NCBI RefSeq assembly: GCF_000025525.1
Contig: NC_013887.1
Coordinates: forward strand, 940,729 to 1,004,728
Reading direction: 5' to 3'
DNA length: 64,000 nucleotides
Origin: Methanocaldococcus sp. FS406-22
Lineage (GTDB): Archaea > AGJL01 > Methanococci > Methanococcales > Methanocaldococcaceae
Part shown: positions 59,281 through 64,000 of the stretch, piece after piece
How positions within the stretch are numbered: the stretch's first letter is position 1
Layout: each line of letters begins with the position of its first letter
The notes under the pieces: model-generated
Databases searched by the model: none
Told to the model about the DNA's origin: nothing
Seen by the model: the letters and a program-made list of their open reading frames with translations, nothing else
Made by a program: the position numbers and the translations under genes

Positions 59281-60087
59281 TCATAGTTCATTGTAACATC
59301 TCATCAACAAAACGGCATCATATTCTAACATTGGACTTTCACATATAACAGTTCCAGAGGCATCAAAATCCTTTAAAACTTTTAAAACATCCCTATAATT
59401 AAAATTAGATTCTTTTAAAGGTAAATGCCTCCTTTCCCCTCCCTTTCCATACTCTATTCCAGACAAATGGATATGCATATCTTTTATAGCCTCTTTTCCT
59501 AAAACACCCTCAACCTTTTCAAGGATTTTATAAAAAGAGTTGTAATCATTTATAACTCCCCTACTTCTTGCATAGATATGAGAGAAATCTATACATGGCA
59601 GAATATCCAATTCAAAACAAAGTTTTAAAGTCTCATCAACATCTCCAAATTGTGTAGTTTTTCCAGTAGTTTCTGGTCTTAGCATAACATTTAAATTTAA
59701 ATCCTCTAACTTATCTAAAATCCTCTGAATATTTGATTTAATTCTATTATAGGCCACTTCCTTGCTCCTTTTTAAATAATATCCCGGATGAAAAACCAAA
59801 TTTCTCCCACAGTTATTTAAAACCTTTGCAGTTTTAATAATCCTCCTTATGCTGTTCTCTATCTTTATCTCCTCATTAGCATTGAGATTTATATAATGGG
59901 GAGCATGGGCAGAGAAGATAATATCTCCCCCATACTCTTTTAGCTTTTTGGCATAATCCTCCTTCATATAAACTCCTTTAACAAACTCCAACTCCATAGC
60001 TCCTAAGTTTAGCTTTCTTAAAACATCAACACCCTTAAATTCATCCTCTGCAGATATTGGAACTCCAGCAGTGCCAAATATCAACAT
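59281..60087 (-). CDS. Endonuclease IV-like (AP endonuclease 2 family) TIM-barrel protein
   Basis: 268-residue TIM barrel. Metal-ligand motifs are visible in order: FSAHAPHYINLN, LVFHPGYYLK, VMLRPETTGKTTQFGD, CIDFSHIYARSRG, DMHIHLSGIEYG and TVICESPML. These His, Glu and Asp residues match the trinuclear zinc site of endonuclease IV, so AP-site cleavage in DNA repair is plausible; archaeal proteins of this group can also be sugar isomerase-like. ATG 60087 preferred over GTG 60096. Followed upstream by trmI in a minus-strand series. Confidence 0.8.
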   Translation of the reverse strand: MLIFGTAGVPISAEDEFKGVDVLRKLNLGAMELEFVKGVYMKEDYAKKLKEYGGDIIFSAHAPHYINLNANEEIKIENSIRRIIKTAKVLNNCGRNLVFHPGYYLKRSKEVAYNRIKSNIQRILDKLEDLNLNVMLRPETTGKTTQFGDVDETLKLCFELDILPCIDFSHIYARSRGVINDYNSFYKILEKVEGVLGKEAIKDMHIHLSGIEYGKGGERRHLPLKESNFNYRDVLKVLKDFDASGTVICESPMLEYDAVLLMRCYNEL

Positions 60088-60103
60088 AAGAACCACATTT
60101 TAT

Positions 60104-60952
60104 TTATTCTTCCTTCTTTTCGTTATCAACTGATTCTGGAGGAACTCTTGCAACCGTTATATAGCCAGTATGTCCAATCATCCTTGTTGATGGCCTAACG
60201 CCTTTTTCAGAGACCTCAATCTCCCTCTCAATAATCTCATAGGTATGGATGTCCCAAAATCCTTCTTCTTTAAGCTTTTCTACAGTTTTTTTAACTTGCT
60301 CTATGTATGGGAGGTAAGTAACTATCCTCCCCCTCTTTTTATTCAAAGCCTTTTTTGCGTTCTCTACAACGTTCCAAGGGTCTGGTAAATCTAAGACAAT
60401 AACATCAACATCCTTCTCATCTATCTTCTCCCTAACATCACCAATTTTTTGTATAACATTAAATAACCCATCTTCAATCTCAATTTCATCCTCATCATCA
60501 AATTCTTCATCTAAACCAATAATTTTCTGCCCTTTCCTTATAGCCCCAACTCTCAGCAGATTTTTTCGTGCAACCTTGGCAAACTCTGGTCTTATGTCGT
60601 AAGTTATAACCTTTCCAGTCTTACCAACAGCATTTGATAGATACATAGTTAAAGCTCCAGAGCCAGTCCCAGCCTCAACTACTGTCTCCCCCTCTCTAAT
60701 TCCAGCCCTTGCAATAATAAATCCAATATCCTTTGGTAATAGTGTTGTTACTGTTCTCTTCATCCTCTTTAAAACATCAAATAATGTTGGTTCAACCAAA
60801 TAAAATCTATGTCCTTTATGGGATTTTAGCTCAACTCCCTCCTCAACATCTTTCATATCAATAACTCCCAAATCAGTCCCAAACTTCTCAACATTCTTTT
60901 TTAATAAATACCTCTTCCCTCTCTCATCCACTAACAATTTATAGGCAAACAT
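60104..60952 (-). CDS. trmI: tRNA (adenine-N1)-methyltransferase TrmI
   Basis: 282-residue SAM methyltransferase forming m1A at positions 57/58 of archaeal tRNA. N-terminal beta domain (residues 1-75), then motif I VVEAGTGSGALTMYLSNAVG, ITYDIRPEFAKVARKNLLRVG, and motif IV VIVLDLPDPWNVVENAKKAL. A charged acidic insertion (LDEEFDDEDEIEIEDGLFN, near 155-175) is typical of methanococcal members. The C-terminus IGHTGYITVARVP is conserved. Start after GTGAT, four bases past rnhB; operon with it. Confidence 0.93.
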   Translation of the reverse strand: MFAYKLLVDERGKRYLLKKNVEKFGTDLGVIDMKDVEEGVELKSHKGHRFYLVEPTLFDVLKRMKRTVTTLLPKDIGFIIARAGIREGETVVEAGTGSGALTMYLSNAVGKTGKVITYDIRPEFAKVARKNLLRVGAIRKGQKIIGLDEEFDDEDEIEIEDGLFNVIQKIGDVREKIDEKDVDVIVLDLPDPWNVVENAKKALNKKRGRIVTYLPYIEQVKKTVEKLKEEGFWDIHTYEIIEREIEVSEKGVRPSTRMIGHTGYITVARVPPESVDNEKKEE

Positions 60953-60956
60953 GGTA

Positions 60957-61649
60957 TCACTCTATAATTAGCTTTGTTTGTTTTGATTTTTCTAATATTC
61001 TTTTACATGTTTTCCAATGAGTTCTTGCAATATCTGGAAGTTTTTTGTGTTTTTTAAAGTAGTTCTCAAGAAATTTTATAGTCTTTGGGTCTGATGGATA
61101 ACCGCTCCCAATATCTCCATAAATCTTTTTGTAGTTATCTATTATTTCATCCCTCTCTGCTTTAGCTATTATTGAGGCAGCTGAAACTACCGAATATTTG
61201 GCATCTGCCTTATGTTCAGCTATAATTTTGACATTTAAATTTCTTTCTTTAATTATATTATCCAGTTTTTCTTTAAAATCATTTTCAAATTTTTTGGCAT
61301 TTGTACTACACGCATCTAAGTAGATTTCAATCTTTTCATCTTTTATACCTAATTTTTCTATCAAATTTTCGGCAACCTTAGAAAATGCATTGATTTCAAT
61401 TTCATTTAAGTTTATGGTGCTCATCAATTGGTTTATTTTCTCTGCCTCTAAGATGAGTTTTTCCACATATCCTAAATCTTCAAGTAACTTCTTTAAATAA
61501 GCTCTTTTATTTTTAGTTAGTTCCTTACTATCTCTAACTCCCAATTTTTTTAACTCTTCTTCTTTATCTTTTTCAATTGCAAAGGCACAAACAACCATAG
61601 GCCCTAAAACGGGCCCCCTACCTGCTTCATCAATACCTATGACTATCAT
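60957..61649 (-). CDS. rnhB: Ribonuclease HII
   Basis: 230-residue RNase HII that removes RNA primers and misincorporated ribonucleotides. Signature IGIDEAGRGPVLGPMVVCA (Asp5, Glu6), IYLDACSTNAKKF, AEHKADAKYSVVSAASIIAKAERD and GSGYPSDPKT. The GRG loop and all four acidic residues are present. Start after GAGGTGTAGTC. It is the first gene of the rnhB-trmI series; upstream lie two tandem hairpins. Confidence 0.95.
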   Translation of the reverse strand: MIVIGIDEAGRGPVLGPMVVCAFAIEKDKEEELKKLGVRDSKELTKNKRAYLKKLLEDLGYVEKLILEAEKINQLMSTINLNEIEINAFSKVAENLIEKLGIKDEKIEIYLDACSTNAKKFENDFKEKLDNIIKERNLNVKIIAEHKADAKYSVVSAASIIAKAERDEIIDNYKKIYGDIGSGYPSDPKTIKFLENYFKKHKKLPDIARTHWKTCKRILEKSKQTKLIIE

Positions 61650-61677
61650 GACTACACCTCATATTCAAATCTACGAG

Positions 61678-61740
61678 GCATTGCCGAGCGAAGCGAGGCA
61701 ATGCATCTGGGGTATACCAATAGGGGGTTTCCCCCTATGG
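61678..61740. repeat. Two tandem GC-rich hairpins upstream of rnhB and purP
   Basis: Hairpin one: GCATTGCC / GGCAATGC (61678-61704), 8 bp with an 11-nt loop. Hairpin two: CCAATAGGGGG-TTT-CCCCCTATGG (61717-61740), about 10 bp with one bulged A. They stand in a 221-nt divergent gap whose remaining sequence is AT-rich and carries a TATA-like CATTTTATATGC (about 61809-61820) for purP. They might be a small RNA, an IS-end remnant or a terminator pair; I cannot decide. Confidence 0.4.
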
Positions 61741-61870
61741 ATAGGAAATAGATTTCTGCCCATAAGCTTATTGCTATATAATAATTTCTACTTAGTTTAA
61801 GCAGTAAGCATTTTATATGCTTTTTTAAAGAATTATTAAATACTACAAAAAACCTAATTGGGTGAAATAA

Positions 61871-62956
61871 ATGATTTCAAATGATGAGATTTTAGAGATT
61901 TTTGATAAATACAACAAAGATGAGATAACAATAGCAACCTTAGGGAGCCATACATCTTTACATATTTTAAAAGGGGCGAAGTTAGAGGGCTTTTCTACTG
62001 TCTGTATAACTATGAAGGGTAGGGATGTTCCATACAAGAGGTTTAAAGTTGCTGATAAATTTATATACGTTGATAACTTCTCTGACATAAAGAATGAGGA
62101 AATTCAAGAGAAGTTGAGAGAGTTAAATGCTATTGTTGTGCCTCACGGCTCTTTTATTGCATACTGTGGTTTGGACAATGTGGAAAACAATTTTTTAGTC
62201 CCAATGTTTGGGAATAGAAGAATATTAAGATGGGAGTCTGAGAGGAGTTTAGAAGGCAAGTTGTTGAGAGAAGCAGGGTTAAGAGTTCCTAAGAAGTATG
62301 AAAGCCCAGAAGATATTGATACAACAGTAATTGTTAAATTCCCTGGAGCAAGAGGAGGAAGAGGCTATTTTATAGCATCATCAACAGAAGAGTTTTATAA
62401 AAAGGCTGAAGATTTAAAGAAGAGAGGAATATTAACCGATGAAGATATAGCTAATGCCCATATAGAGGAGTATGTTGTTGGAACTAACTTCTGTATACAT
62501 TATTTCTACTCCCCACTGAAAGATGAAGTTGAGTTAATGGGAATGGATAGAAGATATGAGAGTAATATAGATGGGTTGGTTAGAATTCCAGCAAAAGACC
62601 AATTAGAGATGAATATAAACCCAAGCTATGTTATTACTGGAAACATCCCAGTTGTCATTAGAGAGAGCTTATTACCTCAAGTATTTGAGATGGGAGATAA
62701 GCTGGTTGCTAAGGCTAAAGAGTTAGTCCCTCCTGGTATGATAGGGCCTTTCTGCTTGCAAAGCTTGTGTAATGAAAACCTTGAGTTGGTTGTATTTGAA
62801 ATGAGTGCAAGGATTGATGGTGGAACGAACAGCTTTATGAATGGTAGTCCTTACTCCTTCCTATACAACGGTGAGCCGTTGAGTATGGGACAGAGAATAG
62901 CAAGAGAGATAAAAATGGCTTTACAGTTAGATATGGTTGATAGGATTATTTCTTAA
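61871..62956 (+). CDS. purP: FAICAR synthetase PurP
   Basis: 361-residue ATP-grasp enzyme that formylates AICAR with free formate and ATP in archaeal purine biosynthesis, replacing the folate-dependent PurH step. Hallmarks: TLGSHTSLHILKGAKLEGFSTV (residues 20-41), NRRILRWESERSLEGKLLREAGL, VKFPGARGGRGYFIASSTEE, IEEYVVGTNFCIHYFYS and EMSARIDGGTNSFMNGSPY. ATG after GGGTGAAATA. It is a single gene followed by the CRISPR leader. Confidence 0.95.
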   Translation: MISNDEILEIFDKYNKDEITIATLGSHTSLHILKGAKLEGFSTVCITMKGRDVPYKRFKVADKFIYVDNFSDIKNEEIQEKLRELNAIVVPHGSFIAYCGLDNVENNFLVPMFGNRRILRWESERSLEGKLLREAGLRVPKKYESPEDIDTTVIVKFPGARGGRGYFIASSTEEFYKKAEDLKKRGILTDEDIANAHIEEYVVGTNFCIHYFYSPLKDEVELMGMDRRYESNIDGLVRIPAKDQLEMNINPSYVITGNIPVVIRESLLPQVFEMGDKLVAKAKELVPPGMIGPFCLQSLCNENLELVVFEMSARIDGGTNSFMNGSPYSFLYNGEPLSMGQRIAREIKMALQLDMVDRIIS

Positions 62957-63027
62957 ATATTATCTTACTGAATAGAGGTATAATTAAAAATAGCTAATTA
63001 AAAACCTTTATCTTTTTGCTTAAAAGA

Positions 63028-63322
63028 TTTTTATTTAATTTCTAAGGGTCTGTTGGTTTAATCATTTGGAATATTTATGTTTATTGAATTATTTGGATTT
63101 TTAAAATTTAAGATTGGATAATAAGTTAAATAAAAATTCCCCAACCAATAAGTTAAATCTTCAAATTTAGAAAAATAAAAATACTTAATTTAACTAAAAG
63201 AGAAAGATTTAAATATTAGTGGGTTTATAAATAAAAATAGCCATCTACCCTTAGAAAAATATAGTGCCGAAAAGTATAAATATTAGAAAAATAATAAAAA
63301 ATAGATTGTGAATGATTGCCCT
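63028..63322 (+). promoter_or_regulatory. CRISPR leader of array 2
   Basis: About 295 nt of non-coding AT-rich DNA just before array 2. It matches the array 1 leader in blocks and in overall spacing, ending with the same TGTGAATGATTGCCCT. GGGTTTATAAATAAA (about 63221-63235) is a shared TATA-like element. The stretch 62957-63027 after purP holds nothing recognisable. Confidence 0.85.
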
Positions 63323-63895
63323 GTTAAAATAAGACCGATTCGGTATGGAAACGTTCAGACAATTGCGGGTTGGAAATGAGTGCGGGTGTGGTTAAAATAA
63401 GACCGATTCGGTATGGAAACTTGCAAGAAGCAATTCCAGACAACTCTTCATTTGCATCTTTGGTTAAAATAAGACCGATTCGGTATGGAAACTGGCTATC
63501 TCTTTTAGTTCGTCTTCAGTATATGTGTTAAAATAAGACCGATTCGGTATGGAAACTGGCTATCTCTTTTAGTTCGTCTTCAGTATATGTGTTAAAATAA
63601 GACCGATTCGGTATGGAAACTGCATAGACCCATACCCAACAGTCTTTATTCGCCTTAAATGGTTAAAATAAGACCGATTCGGTATGAAAACTTTATTGTA
63701 TAGTTTTTTTTAATTTACCTCTCGTCGTAGGTTAAAATAAGACCGATTCGGTATGGAAACGCAAAGTGTTTCAAAATCTTTAATACCATTTTTAATTAGT
63801 TAAAATAAGACCGATTCGGTATGGAAACTTGTATTTGAATGATTTTCTAAATCCAATGCTTGTGAGTTAAAATCAGACCGATGCGGTATAGAACT
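63323..63895 (+). CRISPR. CRISPR array 2, 9 repeats and 8 spacers
   Basis: 30-nt repeats GTTAAAATAAGACC...GGTATGGAAAC at 63323, 63391, 63463, 63527, 63591, 63662, 63731, 63799 and 63866; spacers 34-42 nt. The leader is on the left, so transcription is rightward. The last repeat is degenerate (AAAATCAGACCGATGCGG...ATAGAAC), marking the distal end. The repeat at 63662 has one substitution (GTATGAAAAC). Spacers 3 and 4 (63493-63526 and 63557-63590) are identical 34-mers. No cas genes in the window. Confidence 0.97.
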
Positions 63896-64000
63896 CCTGA
63901 TATATTCAAAAAATGAATGGATTTATTATTTCTAAAACACATTTTATTGATTTAACTATGAAAAATAGTTTAAAAACTTTTTTCAGAATTTATTAAAAAA

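Noticed and set aside
63493-63590. Self-targeting by the duplicated spacer
   Set aside because: I could not find a matching protospacer in this window by eye; a genome-wide search is required before claiming it.

Overview
The window comes from a hyperthermophilic, hydrogenotrophic methanogen of the genus Methanocaldococcus, close to M. jannaschii. Evidence: strong AT bias with GC-rich structured RNAs; F420-reducing hydrogenase; an HmdII-type [Fe]-hydrogenase paralogue; the acetyl-CoA decarbonylase/synthase corrinoid subunits; McrD; the archaeal GatDE amidotransferase; PurP; ArfB; a 2-phosphoglycerate kinase; and a UCA-anticodon selenocysteine tRNA. Several gene runs look syntenic with M. jannaschii blocks (frh; thiL-trm4-rtcA; gatDE; metE-nob1-trmJ; cdhE-cdhD-tRNA-Sec-arfB; aIF2alpha-nop10; trmI-rnhB-purP). 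The CRISPR repeats and block order differ from what I recall of M. jannaschii, so a sister species is more likely.

Layout. 1-2544 (minus): frhA-frhD-frhG, where frhA is a selenoprotein gene with an in-frame TGA and a SECIS hairpin in its 3' UTR. 2883-4527: roadblock protein and HmdII. 4584-9745: a C/D-box sRNA, a frameshifted transglutaminase lipoprotein, thiL, an archaeosortase-like gene, trm4, rtcA and archease. 9905-12124 (minus): a radical SAM gene followed by cbiD. 12182-15651: a second C/D sRNA, then gatD and gatE. 15703-26742: a surface-structure locus with class III (EppA-type) pilin-like proteins, a PKD-repeat giant with a C-terminal sorting-like tail, a dedicated archaeosortase and DUF2341-type minor subunits. 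26745-38000: metE, nob1, trmJ, a GH114-like enzyme, a thiolase-like PP-loop enzyme, an aminotransferase, a LOR/SDH-type enzyme, 2-phosphoglycerate kinase, a decayed small gene and trkH. 38180-38625: CRISPR array 1. 38976-44086: cdhE, cdhD, tRNA-Sec, a DUF2226-like gene, a methanogenesis-marker-9 protein and arfB. 44172-50774: an accessory island with a nuclease-helicase fusion convergent with a large unknown gene that an IS200/IS605-derived element has cut in two. 50953-62956: nop10, aIF2alpha, mcrD, a FeS/GTPase/ABC set, a GC-rich ncRNA, ribose-1,5-bisphosphate isomerase, a single-chain restriction-modification enzyme, an endonuclease IV-like gene, trmI, rnhB and purP. 63323-63895: CRISPR array 2.

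Three points tie the window together. First, selenocysteine coding is represented by both ends: the tRNA and a selenoprotein with its SECIS. Second, the two CRISPR arrays carry a nearly identical leader of about 295 nt but different repeat stems, and no cas genes lie in the window. Third, small non-autonomous elements are active here: four hairpin-bearing inverted-repeat elements and the IS605-type element that splits the island gene.

The best candidates for undescribed systems are the pilin/PKD/archaeosortase locus (15703-26742) and the nuclease-helicase plus split partner module (44172-50774). All functional names come from reading the sequence; no database search was run.
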